Below, piece by piece: positions 34,950 to 45,145 of a stretch of 64,000 bases of DNA. Position 1 is the first letter of the stretch. Every line of letters begins with the position of its first letter. Source of the DNA: Phytopythium helicoides (Eukaryota > Oomycota > Peronosporomycetes > Pythiales > Pythiaceae); NCBI GenBank assembly GCA_024867545.1, contig JANFNE010000022.1, forward strand, positions 1-64,000, given 5' to 3'. The notes beneath the pieces are model-generated. The model was not told the origin of the DNA. It did not search any database and saw nothing but the letters and a program-made list of their open reading frames with translations. The translations under genes were made by a program, and so were the position numbers.

Positions 34950-35467
34950 TTTGAAGCAGCGAGTAAAGCTACATGTACGCCGCGTGCGCACTCAAGTCCT
35001 GTCAACGAGGATGCAACAACAAGAAGGAGTATTGGCCTCCAGGTAGTCCACCGAATGACTTCCGGGTAGTCTGTAACCGACGGAAACCGGTACCCTGTTG
35101 TGGGATTCCTTGAAGCGGACACCGTGTTTTGGCACCAGCCCCATGGGAGGAGTATACGTAGTATAGTATACATAAAGTATACTTCATGTTCCAGAACACG
35201 GTGCAAAGCGGGACTTTTCGGCGCATGTGATTGGCCGGCCGATGCTCTGGACCACCAATCCGATACGCCGAAAAGTCCCGCTTGTTTTGACTACCAGGTA
35301 CGACTAGCAGGTAGTCGTAACACATTCGTAACACGTATTGTGTGCCCCACACGAAGAGCCACGTGGCCGACACGCTCGCTCGATCTTTTCGACCGAAAGC
35401 CGCTCGCATTCCCTCCCGTTCCCACTCGCCGTCGCTCCGTCCTCTTCCTCCTCCTCTAGCACCACCC
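34950..35467. other. Intergenic region with MITE-like element
   Basis: 518 bp between the right inverted-repeat arm and RAMP4. It holds the hairpin-rich element at 35039-35298 and then about 170 bp of ordinary sequence, with C/T-rich stretch 35400-35460 directly before the RAMP4 start, which is likely its core promoter or 5' UTR. Confidence 0.45.
35039..35298. mobile_element. Candidate MITE with imperfect 12-bp TIRs and two internal hairpins
   Basis: The ends match in inverted orientation at 10 of 12 positions: CCAGGTAGTCCA (35039-35050) and TTGACTACCAGG (35287-35298). Inside are two hairpins. The first pairs 35121-35132 with 35191-35202 (11 of 12) around an AT-rich core rich in GTATAC. The second is a perfect 18-bp stem, AAGCGGGACTTTTCGGCG at 35206-35223 with its complement at 35266-35283. 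No transposase frame is present and I see no clear target-site duplication, so the element call is inference; the hairpins themselves are certain. Confidence 0.45.
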
Positions 35468-35822
35468 ATGGTGCGTGCGTGAGCGCCGTGCTGCTCTCCT
35501 GTCGACTTCGCTAACCCTCCAATGCTGTACCAGGCCGCCCCTGCCAAGATGCGCCTGCGCTCCGAGAAGCACTCGGCCAACATCACCAAGCGCGGTCTCG
35601 TGTCCCAGCCCGAAAAGGTGCGAGTCGTGCGCTCTCTCTCTCTCTCTCACTTGCTCGCGCTCGCTTGCTCTCTCTGTCCATAGATCGCTAACGCTCAATA
35701 CGTGAACCGTGCAGAAGGAGAGCGGCTTCCAGGTCGGCCCGCTGCTCATGGGCTTCCTGCTGTTCGTGCTCGTGGGCTCGTCCGTCATCCAGATCCTGCG
35801 CACGGCGCAGCTGGGGCTGTGA
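35468..35822 (+). CDS. RAMP4/SERP1-like stress-associated ER membrane protein
   Basis: Tail-anchored ER protein of 64 residues that associates with the Sec61 translocon and stabilises membrane proteins during ER stress. Three exons: 35468-35470 (just the start codon), 35534-35617 and 35715-35822, with 63- and 97-bp GT-AG introns, all phase 0. The spliced protein has the family signature MRLRSEKHSANITKRG (animal RAMP4 has R-x-R-M-A-N-E-K-H-S-K-N-I-T-Q-R-G), a short linker, and a C-terminal membrane helix (VGPLLMGFLLFVLVGSSVIQ) ending QLGL. Animal RAMP4 is 66 residues. If the single-codon exon is wrong, translation could begin at the Met inside exon 2. A C/T microsatellite lies in intron 2. Confidence 0.9.
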
Positions 35823-36046
35823 GCGCTGGCTCCCCATGGCCGACTCGGCGGGCTCCGAGCTCTTTGTCGGGCGCGTGGTCGTCACCTATTTTGTAATTCA
35901 TATGAAGCAGAGCCCCTCGCGTTGTCCATCCGTTCTGCGTTCGCCATGACCGCCAAGAGAGTAGTGGCATGTGATTCGTATATTTATCGAGCAGGCTCTT
36001 CGTGTGGGCTGCCGCCGAGCGCCAGCCACCACACCGACCCGCCCAT

Positions 36047-36784
36047 CTACAGCTCCGAGTGCAGGTGCTCCGTCTCCTTGATCTTGGCGATAAAGTCCGC
36101 CTTCTCGACGCAGCCCACGCACTCGACGCCGCGCTCGCCCAGGATCTTCTTGAGCTGCTTGACGCGCATCTTCGAGTAATCCGTGTTCGAGTCCGTCTTG
36201 ACGGCTGTCACCACCAACTCAAAAGTAAGCAACGAGCGCACGAGACGAGATCTACCGCTGCGAGGAGTCACGTACGATAGCGCATGGAGCAAAAGTCCGG
36301 GTTCTTCTTCTCGAGCGACTTGCAAATCTTGAGCGACTCCTTGCCGTACGTCACCTGGCGCGCGACGTCCTTCTTCAGCGGCTCCAGCGAGTAGCACTAC
36401 GCACGCACACACAGCAAGCGAGAAACTCATCAGCAACGACAGCCCTCTCTCCAAGCGCAAACTGCTCGTCCGCACCAGCTTGTGGTCCTTGCCGCCGAGG
36501 CTCTTGAGCCCGCAGTGCTTGCTCAGCGCCTTCTCGGCCAGGTCAATCTTCTTGCCCTTGGGGTTCTCCTCCACGAGCTTGCCGAACGCCGTCTTGATGT
36601 CGTCCACCACCTTGACACACACTGCAAATGCCGCACCTCAACGTCAGTTTTCGCGCCTTCTCAGCGCTCGCAGCGACCGCAGCCGCGCACCTTCACACTC
36701 GGCGTCGCCAGCGTTCACGGCGGGCGTCACGGCCAGCGCGACGGCCACGAGGGCGAGCAGCAGCGCACGCTTGAGACCCAGCAT
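36047..36784 (-). CDS. MANF/ARMET-like ER-resident protein
   Basis: Homologue of mesencephalic astrocyte-derived neurotrophic factor, an ER-stress protein with an N-terminal saposin-like and a C-terminal SAP-like domain. Four exons on the minus strand: 36691-36784, 36476-36621, 36276-36396 and 36047-36204; introns 69, 79 and 71 bp; 172 residues (human precursor 182). The N-terminal signal peptide is LKRALLLALVAVALAV and onward. After splicing there are eight cysteines in the family order: C-E-V-C, HC, CY, IC, FC and the C-terminal CVGC (the CXXC of animal MANF, CKGC). The stretch MRVKQLKKILGERG matches LRVKELKKILDDWG of animals. The protein ends HSEL, resembling a KDEL-type ER-retrieval tail (human RTDL). 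Phases agree across all junctions; the exon 3/4 acceptor was chosen to match the family. Confidence 0.9.
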
Positions 36785-37204
36785 CGCGTCGATCTTGCAG
36801 ACAATTCCAGAAGTGGTGTCTGTCCGGATCGCGACGCATGTCCGCTGGATCAAAGCGCGCTGAAGCAGTGAGCATACTGAATCCAAGTTGAAAGAATTAA
36901 GCGCGCTTAAATAGGTGGATCAAAGTGTAGAACTGATTTTGAACAAAGAATGCAATATCAAAGGTATTCAAACATTCAATCCAAAGTTATTTGATCCATT
37001 GGAGCATATCACTTGTAGCTATATACTGAACAGTAGAGGTATTTTGGAGGTTGCCACGTGGACGTGTTGTTCGTTTGACAATTGTGAAGCCATTCCGGGT
37101 TGAAGGCAGATTGATGCAAGTACATTTACGACTTCTCTCGCAGTCTCTCTACGGATCTGAAATGAGTCAAAGAAAGAGAGACTGTCACTTGGAACAATGG
37201 CCCT
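36785..37204. other. MANF upstream region
   Basis: 420 bp between the MANF start and the ArfGAP stop. The central part (36890-37050) is A/T-rich. A perfect CCACGTGG palindrome lies at 37054-37061. No gene seen. It should contain the MANF promoter and the ArfGAP terminator. Confidence 0.4.
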
Positions 37205-38951
37205 CTACGAGTAGCGAGTTTGCAGGTCCGAGAAGAAGCCGCTCGTCATCTGCTTCAGCTGCTCGCGATCACAACAAAGCCTTGGTTAGTGCTGGCCGAC
37301 CACGACAAAAAGCAAGTGCGATAGCTCACCTTGGTGGCCTTGTTCGCCATGCTGTCCTTGATCTGCTGCAGCTGGTATGCAGCCTCGTCACTCACTGCAC
37401 AAAAATAAAGCAACTCAGCAAATACCCAACACGAAGCCAACAAAAAACCCACACAATCAACGCACGCTCAGAGGATGGCGAGCGTCCACGACCGCTACTG
37501 TTGTTGCCGTAAAAAGCGTCGCTCGAGATCGACTGTGCACCTTGGAAACGGTTCAGCTGCGAGTTGTCGGCCTGAACGGCTTCGCCGCCAAAGAAGTTGT
37601 CCGACGAGATGGACTTGGAGTTCTTGTACTTGTCGAGCGTTGCCGTTCCCAGCGGCGCCGACTGATACGATGTTGGTGCAGCCGCGGGACGCTGACGCTC
37701 CGCAACGCGCTCACTGTTCAATCACGCCCATCAGTTGAAGAGCCGAATGCGATCACTTGCAGCGAAGCACCACGCACTTTTCTGCCTCCTGAAGAGCCCG
37801 CGCCAGTGCCTCGTCGTCCTCAATCTGCTTCTTCTCTGATGGCTCCGGACCAGTCGGTGCAGGCGGGTTCTAAACCACAACAATGAGCCCCTCGATGCTC
37901 AGGCACCATTCGATAACGATTGCTGTCTGGAAAAAGTAACTACGAACCTCAAAGGGAATGTCGTCAAAGTCGAAATCGTCGTTCCCCGTTGAGAGCTTGG
38001 TCGCTCCAAGACGCGTTGACTTCTTCGCTCCCGACGCCGACGCCTTCTGCTTGCCTTCATTTGTCAGAAGCCTCTCCATCATATCAATGCATCAAAAACC
38101 GTACCGTGAGACGCGTCTGCAATCGGCCCGACGAAGGCACGGAGGTTGAAGCCTCGGCTGCCTTGCCCAGCAGCACCACCGGGCGGTTCACTTGCAACAG
38201 CCCCGATGGGGCGGCAGGTGGAGCGCTCACGGTCGGCGTGGCCGCAGGAGCAGGCACCACTGGTGCAGCCGCCGGAGTCGCACCCAGCGCCGTGCGCGGC
38301 AGGTGACCGCACGCCGTCTGGGCGGTGGCGCTCTCACTCGTGATCTCGACGTGCTTGACGAGCGCCTCGAGGCCGTCAATATCGTTCGCCTGCTTATCGG
38401 TCTGCGCAGCATCATCCTCGGTGAGAAACCCAGCACCCGGCATCCGTGGCAAGCAAGGATGCGACTCGACCTCGACGGGCTCGGGCATGGTGACCTGCAT
38501 GGTGGACGCCTTGACCTTCTTGGCCAGCGCGACCTTGTACATCTGCGCGCCCTTGGAGTTGTACTTTGCCTCGATCTGTGGAGCAGCACGCGGCACGTCA
38601 GAAGCTGCCGGAATTCCGCCCCGCCCCGCTCGCACGCACGCTGGTGGTGTCGGCGACGCCGTACTGCTTGAAGAACTTGCGCGCCTCGTTGTTGCCGCCC
38701 AGCGCCATGATCTTGAGCTGCTCCTCGGTCCACTCGTCCATGTCGATGGAGCGCACGAACGACAGGTGGACGCCCAGGCGCCGGTGGTAACCCGAGCAGT
38801 CGAGGCAGATGAAGACGCCGTACGAGACCGTGGCCCACGTCGGGTGGCGCTTGCTGCAGTCGAAGCAGCTCTTGTTGGCCGTGGACGTGCGTAGCTTCTG
38901 GAACCACGCGTCGCGCACCTCGCTCGGCACGTACGCGGGCTTGGCGCTCAT
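37205..38951 (-). CDS. Arf GTPase-activating protein, ARFGAP2/3 (Glo3) type
   Basis: Stimulates GTP hydrolysis on Arf1 in COPI vesicle traffic. Seven exons on the minus strand: 38640-38951, 38141-38575, 37948-38073, 37778-37869, 37466-37713, 37330-37394 and 37205-37258, giving about 443 residues. Exon 1 carries the ArfGAP zinc finger [24 protein letters not shown] (C-x2-C-x16-C-x2-C) and the catalytic Arg in the following [13 protein letters not shown]. The C-terminal half has two copies of the ARFGAP2/3 repeat motif, [11 protein letters not shown] and [11 protein letters not shown], which target coatomer. Phases agree at all junctions. The donor of intron 2 is uncertain: GTGCCT at 38140 gives a 67-bp intron, while the stronger-looking GTACGG at 38104 would leave only 31 bp. 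The gene is divergent from the IQ-protein gene, 111 bp away. Confidence 0.88.
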
Positions 38952-39062
38952 GGTGCTCGCGGAGGTTTCGCTCGCTCTCGAATATGCAGCCAGCTCGCTA
39001 CACGTCACCTCGGCTCGGTGGTGTGGTAGACATGACGGCGCTTCAACCGCCGCAGATCGCAA

Positions 39063-42000
39063 ATGGAGCCCAGGAGGAGGCCCGTCGGGCTGCCCTCGGC
39101 GCGCCAGCCCTTCTCGCTAGTGGACGTCGAGCGCTACGAGTCGGTGCTCGCGGTGTCTGCGCGGGTACATGCGGGTCAAGACGGCGCGGCGTTGCTGCAG
39201 AGCGAGGAAAACGCGGCGCCGAGGGAGGCTTGCAAGCCTCGCCCTCCGCAGACTTCAAAGAGAGGCAAGGATGGAGCGACGGCATCGCCGAGGAGGCCCG
39301 TGAGGCCGCGAATGCCGCCGGTCGGCATCGCTGCTCGCGCGGATGTAGACATATACAGGTACAGTCAGGCGGCGGAGCAGCGCATGCGCATCCGACCACT
39401 GTTCGAGAGCCGCCACGAGTTGGGAGCAGCGGTAACTACAGCAGTGGCTCAAGATGACGATAGCGAAGAGGAAGGAGAAGCCATTGCGTTCGATACCGAG
39501 GTCATTCTCGACTTGGACTCACAGGATGATGGGTTGGAACTCGGTCAGGAACACGAGTCGCCACTTGATTTGCATGATGGAATGGATGAACCAGCCACAG
39601 AAGCAAGCTGCAACCTTGATACAGTGACGGATGTTTTCTGCTCTAGTGATGATAAAGTGGATGTGGATGAGTGCATGGAGGCGATTGCCGAAGAAGATAT
39701 ACCGATTCAAGTCGCAGAAGATGTTGTGGTTTCCCCCGCGATGAATCTAACACTGGCAAACTGCCACGAGGCGTTCATCACCGACAATTTCACGGTAATT
39801 GAGGCAGTGCGCTTTGCTACACAATTACCATCAAAGCGTGTGCGTACCCAAAACACCATTTGCGAGCTTGCTTCGAATAGCTACAAGAAGGTCTGGAATG
39901 GCGCTTGCACTGTTGGAGAGCGCCAGGTTGATGTTGCGTTGGTGCTAAGTTCGGAGGGTAACATTTGCGTTGCGTGTGGGGATATTGACACCAACGAACC
40001 CGCAATGATCACCCTAAGCGATGCTGTGCTGGCACGGGCAAAAGAGCTCCGGGGTGATTTGGTCGTGATGAGTGATGAATGGGCAAGCTGGCTTGTCAGT
40101 AGGCTACTACAACGCGAAGACGGCTCCTTTCACATAGATTTAGGAAATGTTGTACACGAAGTAGAAAATCAGACTGGCACTTCAAGTATGCAGCACATTT
40201 TCTCCAAGGCACTTCTACTTCGCCTCAGGAATGATGATAGTGACGACCGAGAAGTATGTGTTGAGGTGTTTCTTCACCGATTGGAAGAAAGAGTTACAGT
40301 TCGGGTGGTCGATAAAAGTTCCAAAGCAACCACAGAGATGCATCTGAGTAATGAAGAGATCATGAATCTTGCTGCTTTGATGAGTCTTGTTGATGCGAAT
40401 AATAGCGAAGAAAATCCTGAGCAGAAACCAGCATCGGCGAGCGCATTGGCAGTCACCAATGAATTCTTGGAAGGTCTCTGTCAGTCCAATATTATTCGGC
40501 TGGCGATAGAAACACTGGAGCCGAGTTCATCCAGTAGAGCTGAACAGGGCGTAACAGACGTTTGCGAAGACTACCCACTCTCTACCAGCGATTATGTGAC
40601 TCTACGGCAAATTGGTTTGAGTTCAAACCCAGTAATCGACTCTGACGGAGATTGGGGTGCAAGTAACCCACTCGCAAGCATTGCGATCTTGGCCAAGGCA
40701 CACGCGGACGATCGAATCCACGCAGCAATTCGAACTCTATCCCAACAAGCTGCTATCCAAATGCACTCCGGCGGCTACATTGCACGGACCAAAGATACCG
40801 AAACTGGTGAGCTCAGATTCCAAGAAAATGTGTGCAAGCTCATGGACACCGCTCAAGAAGACATACTTCATGTAAGTGCGTTTATTGAGTTGAATCGTGT
40901 TTGTAGATGTACTGTAACGTATTTGCCATTTCAGAGACTTGCATTCTCATCAATTCTAGACGATCTAGTCATCAATCAGCTCCGAGCCGAGTGTGGCCTG
41001 GCACTTCAGAAAGCTAAACACTCGAGTGAGTTTCAAGATCATTATGCTACGAAGCTACAAGCCACGTTTCGCATGAGTACACAACGAAGAGCTTATCGTT
41101 TGCTTCAGCACAAGCGGATGGCGGCGGCAAGAACGATTCAAACACGCCACCGGGGCATCATGGCGCGATGCCGCTATCGAATTCTTCGGGTACAAGACGA
41201 ACAATTCCAGCTGTTTGGGTTTGCTGAGTCAAAGCCTCAGTTTCGATACCTTCACAAAGACATTGCCAAGCTGGAAATTGCTAATGATGCAGCACGTCGA
41301 GTGAGGCTTCTAGAAATGGAAGAGCAGCGACGGCAGGTTGGGCAGCTAATGCAGATAATTTGTGGATCATCGACCAATGAAGGCAATGCAATCTCGTTTG
41401 ATACTGTGCAAAACGTGCTCGGAAAGTTTGGTATTCTTGCAGGACATGCATCTGGTCTCGATGAAGAAGTTGCAAACTTGCTGTATGACACTGTCAAGTC
41501 TGACAGCGAAGATTCCTCGGCGTTGCTGATGGTATCAAAAAACCTGATCAGTGCAGCGCTGCTACTCGCTCTTCGCGTAAAAGATAATTCGTGTCCGTGG
41601 GACCTACTTCCCGAAAAGAAACACGGAAGTGGACACAAATCGCAAACAGCAATGCAAGCCTCGCTGCGTTTTGGAAGAGACCATAATCCACCTAGGTGGA
41701 CTCTCAAGGCTAACATTGGCATTCGTCGTGCGAATCGAGAGCGGCAAGATCGAGCGCGCCTTGCACGTCACGAATCTGCTATTGAGGCTGCCAAGTTCAT
41801 CGCAGTCAACTATCGACGTTTTATTGACGAATTGGTGGTGGAATTCGAAGAGAGCCGGCACATTTGGGCAGCTACAATCGATGCCGAGGAGCGTCGCGTG
41901 GCGGATGCTCAAGACTCCAAAAAGCTAACGCAGCGATGTCTTGACCTGTTGTTGTTATCAATCAGAGGTAGGAGCCCGACTGACTCCGTGACAACTTTGC

Positions 42001-42957
42001 TTTCATCTCTGATAATGTGATGTTGCAGGCAATGGTGTGGATCCTGAACATTTGCTGGAAGCGCTCAATTTGTGCTACCATTCCAGTCATGGACAACACG
42101 CTGTTGCGATCGCCGAGCAGAGATTCAATCGTTTGGCATTGAGCGTGGCAGCAGGTTGCGAGTATGTGCAAGTTTTGCCACTAAGAGATGAGATTGAGCA
42201 AGAGCTGGGAGAGTTTGATAGGCTGTTGGCGCTGCGCTGCCTTGACATTGCGGCACACGGCGAGAACTACTGTCAGCTCGTGCCTGCATCGGCCCTTCTT
42301 CATTTCGTGCTGTGGGGGAATATCAAGGACTGGCAAGCTCGACTCGCAATCCCTGCCATCCTGCCGATCGCCAGCGTTGCGGACAAGTACGAGCTCGCTA
42401 AACGCATGGTGCGCGGATATGCCGGCCCCAAGTTCGGTGACGCCCTCAACGACGTGTGCTGGAGCAGCTTGGACTCCTGTGAGGCTGTGAGCGACGGCGC
42501 TGCTCGGTTGGTCGACCTGCTCACAAGCCTAAGCTTCCTGGGCAATGCTCAGCTAACCATTCCGACAGATGCAGAGCTCTCAGAAGGACAGGAGAAGCAG
42601 GACGAAACAGTGGCATCGGCGGCATTGCGGCTGCTCACCGGCGCTCAGAGCGTTCGGTTCCTGCAGTTTCTCGCGCGAGCGGCGCACGCGACCCCCGCTC
42701 TGCAGCGGCGTGTGCGGCTGCTGCTGGCCCCGCTGTCCGCCGAGCTCGAGGTGGCGCGCATCGCGAGCGCCATGAGCCAGCTCGAGAGCGAGCGCGACGC
42801 CCGCGCACTCTTCGCGCGGCGGTTCTCTCGCGGGGCCGTGGGCGCCTGCGCCGCCTTCTGGGTGCAGTACCAGGCGCTGTTCGGGCTCGAGCGCGCGCAG
42901 GAGAGTCGTGCGTCATGCTCACGGTCGTGGGGTCAGCTACGTGTATTTGGCTCTTGA
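39063..42957 (+). CDS. Large IQ-motif protein, function unknown
   Basis: 1,256 residues in three exons: 39063-40871, 40935-41967 and 42029-42957. Intron 1 is 63 bp (donor GTAAGT, acceptor TTTCAG) and lacks an in-frame stop, so an unspliced reading also stays open; intron 2 is 61 bp (GTAGGA...TTGCAG). After a long acidic N-terminal half without recognised domains, tandem IQ calmodulin-binding motifs appear around residues 635-680: [18 protein letters not shown] and [18 protein letters not shown]. Coiled-coil-like stretches follow (LRVQDEQFQ..., [13 protein letters not shown]), and the C-terminal ~300 residues are helical. IQ proteins of this style are common in flagellated protists, so a calmodulin- or axoneme-related role is possible but not shown. 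No homologue recognised by name. Confidence 0.75.
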
Positions 42958-43001
42958 GCGCTTAGCTTGGGGGTGAGGAGGCGAGCGAAGTCGCGCGCGG
43001 C

Positions 43002-43211
43002 CTACTCCTGCTGCGCGAGGTGGCCGCGCGACTTCTGCATGAAGGCCGGGACCTTGGGGCCGTCGTACTGGTCCGTGGGCAGCCCCATGGACCGCCGCAG
43101 CGGGACCACCACGAGCGGCAGCGCCAGCGCCACGGTGCCCAGCGCGAACGACGCCACGACGAACGGCTCGCGGTCCGTGTAGAAGCGCAGGAACTTGCCC
43201 ACGCCCGCCAT
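43002..43211 (-). CDS. Probable NADH dehydrogenase (complex I) accessory subunit, NDUFA3-like
   Basis: Small mitochondrial inner-membrane protein of 69 residues, MAGVGKFLRFYTDREPF and onward. One membrane helix (about residues 17-38, PFVVASFALGTVALALPLVV) follows a basic N-terminus, and the tail reads TDQYDGPKVPAF. Animal NDUFA3 has the same plan: short N-terminus with Lys-Glu/Arg-Glu-Pro, one helix beginning ...PVLVVSFVVGGLA..., and a polar C-terminus. The match is by eye and short, so the family is probable rather than certain. Its stop is 44 bp from that of the IQ gene (convergent), and its start is 247 bp from the PIH1D2 start (divergent). Confidence 0.6.
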   Translation of the reverse strand: MAGVGKFLRFYTDREPFVVASFALGTVALALPLVVVPLRRSMGLPTDQYDGPKVPAFMQKSRGHLAQQE

Positions 43212-43458
43212 CTTCGCTGCTCGACGCTTGCTTCCGGTGGTATGGGGGCGAGTATGGGGAGGGGACTTTTCCCCACCGCTCGATGTCGCCCCTCTATTCG
43301 GGACGTTGACAGTAGTTTAGGAGTATCTGTTCAAGGGGATAACATATACAAGATCATTCATTTTCTAGTATAAACGGAAACTTTATAAAGGCGAACGGCA
43401 CCTTCACGCGCAACTGGAGCTTGAAGAGACGCGATGCCCGTCAAGGGGCGCTGGCTGC

Positions 43459-45054
43459 ATGAGCCCCATCGAGCGCGAGCCACTTCCAGAACGAGCGAGC
43501 GCCGCCATGAACTACGGCATCCTGCACAACAACCGCCGGCGAGCGGGTGAGGCCCCCGAGGGGATGCAGGCGCTCCTGGCGGACCCGCGACTGCGGGGCA
43601 TCGCGCAGCAGATGGGGCTGCGGCCCGAGGACTTTGGCGCCGAGGCGCAGCAGCTATGGGGCGCGCTAGACAGCATGGCGACGAGCGACCCCAAGCGCTA
43701 CCAAGAGTTCATCCAGGAGCAGCTGCAGGACGGCCCGCCCTCCAACCAGGCCACGCACGACGGGGGAGATGGCGAACAGTCGAGTGCAGCGAAGGAGCAA
43801 AAGGCTGCGGCTCGCCCGCGCTTCTTCATGCCGCGGGCGGGCTTCGTCATCAAGACGGTAGCGTTGCACACGATCAAGTGCCAGCGAAAGGAGACCAAGC
43901 TGTTCCTCAACTGCTGCGCACACGAGATTGTAGGCGCTCCGACAAACCCGAACAACGGCAGGCCAGTGCCCGACGACACCCGCGGCGTCCCGACGACCAA
44001 CAACCTCGAGATCCCACTGATTGTTGGCAAGCCGCGTGAGCTGCGCGATACCAACGGAGCAGGCACTTCGCTCGTAATTGACGTCGTCTTCCACGACTGG
44101 GTCATGAAACGGTGCGCGTGGGACGCCAACTTCAAGCGCGAGATACTGAAGCTAGCCATCCACTGGGTGCAGCAGGACGCCAAGGTTCAGCTTGCTGCTC
44201 CTACGGGAAAGTTCATCAAGAGTCGTTACAAGGGCGGCGTGGCCGTTGGCACGGATATCATCACGTCCAAGTTCTACATCGACTCGAAAGATGGCGGCAG
44301 CCAAACTGAGAAAGGTACGATTGCCAGTCCATCGGATCTTCTCAAGCGTATGGATGCCAACGTCGCAGAGGAAGAGAAACTGGAGGAGAAGATTGTGATA
44401 TCAGCACCATCTTCGACACTTGCTCCTTCTACACGAAAAGCGAATGCACTGGAAAAAATCCAAGAGAAGTCGCCTGAGGTCAAGCTGTGTGGATCAGTCG
44501 AGCTGGACTTGACCAAGACACCAGCAAAACCATCCGGAAAAGTACTCATTGAAGAAATTGGTAGTAGCTCACAGTCAGCACCGGAATTTTCGCAAACAAA
44601 GCTGTCCGCGTGTGCAACATCGTCAAGCAAGCTGTCGGTTGAAGAGCCAACGAAGAAAACAGGCAAGAAGACCGAGGTCGTCAAGCGCGGTTTCTTGAAC
44701 TCGAGCAAGACAAAGCTCTATCCAACTGGATCGAACGAGGGGCAAAAAGCCTCTGCCTACGTAAATCTATTGCATCGCAGCAAAGTCGTTGATGTGCGAG
44801 AGCACGAGGTACAAAAGCAGCAACAGCTGCAACAGAAGCAGCAACGTGAAGCCGAGATTCGCTCAATGCTAGGGGACTCAGACAAACAGGCATCGTCTAC
44901 GGGGGATGTCGACTTCGGCGACTTTGAGTTTGAGCAGCTGTGCATGGAGGCAGATCCTGATCTGAAGCTCAATGCTCAACGGAGCGGCCATGGTTCAGCA
45001 CACGATCTACTCGGGGACAACTTCAATGATCTGGCACGTTTTCTAACATCGTAA
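43459..45054 (+). CDS. PIH1-domain protein, PIH1D2-like dynein-assembly co-chaperone
   Basis: Member of the PIH1 family, HSP90/R2TP-type co-chaperones that help pre-assemble axonemal dyneins in the cytoplasm. 531 residues from ATG 43459; an in-frame ATG at 43507 (MNYGILHNN) is an alternative start. The segment LWGALDSMATSDPKRYQEF (about residues 68-86) matches the PIH1D2 start region, and the PIH1 domain follows (about 125-285) with FVIKTV, KLFLNCCAHE, IPLIVGKPRE, LVIDVVFHDWV and KFIKSRYKGGV. The C-terminal 240 residues are Ser/Lys-rich and low in structure, with a Gln-rich coiled coil (QKQQQLQQKQQRE), and end in an acidic stretch. Single exon. It fits the presence of a dynein heavy chain in the same window, though the genes are 20 kb apart. 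Confidence 0.85.
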   Translation: MSPIEREPLPERASAAMNYGILHNNRRRAGEAPEGMQALLADPRLRGIAQQMGLRPEDFGAEAQQLWGALDSMATSDPKRYQEFIQEQLQDGPPSNQATHDGGDGEQSSAAKEQKAAARPRFFMPRAGFVIKTVALHTIKCQRKETKLFLNCCAHEIVGAPTNPNNGRPVPDDTRGVPTTNNLEIPLIVGKPRELRDTNGAGTSLVIDVVFHDWVMKRCAWDANFKREILKLAIHWVQQDAKVQLAAPTGKFIKSRYKGGVAVGTDIITSKFYIDSKDGGSQTEKGTIASPSDLLKRMDANVAEEEKLEEKIVISAPSSTLAPSTRKANALEKIQEKSPEVKLCGSVELDLTKTPAKPSGKVLIEEIGSSSQSAPEFSQTKLSACATSSSKLSVEEPTKKTGKKTEVVKRGFLNSSKTKLYPTGSNEGQKASAYVNLLHRSKVVDVREHEVQKQQQLQQKQQREAEIRSMLGDSDKQASSTGDVDFGDFEFEQLCMEADPDLKLNAQRSGHGSAHDLLGDNFNDLARFLTS

Positions 45055-45145
45055 TCGCAGAACTTTTTTCCGTGTTTTGCATAAGGAATCAAGCTACAAA
45101 TGCACCCACCAGAAATGCCTCTTGAGATTCGAACTCGTACCCACA

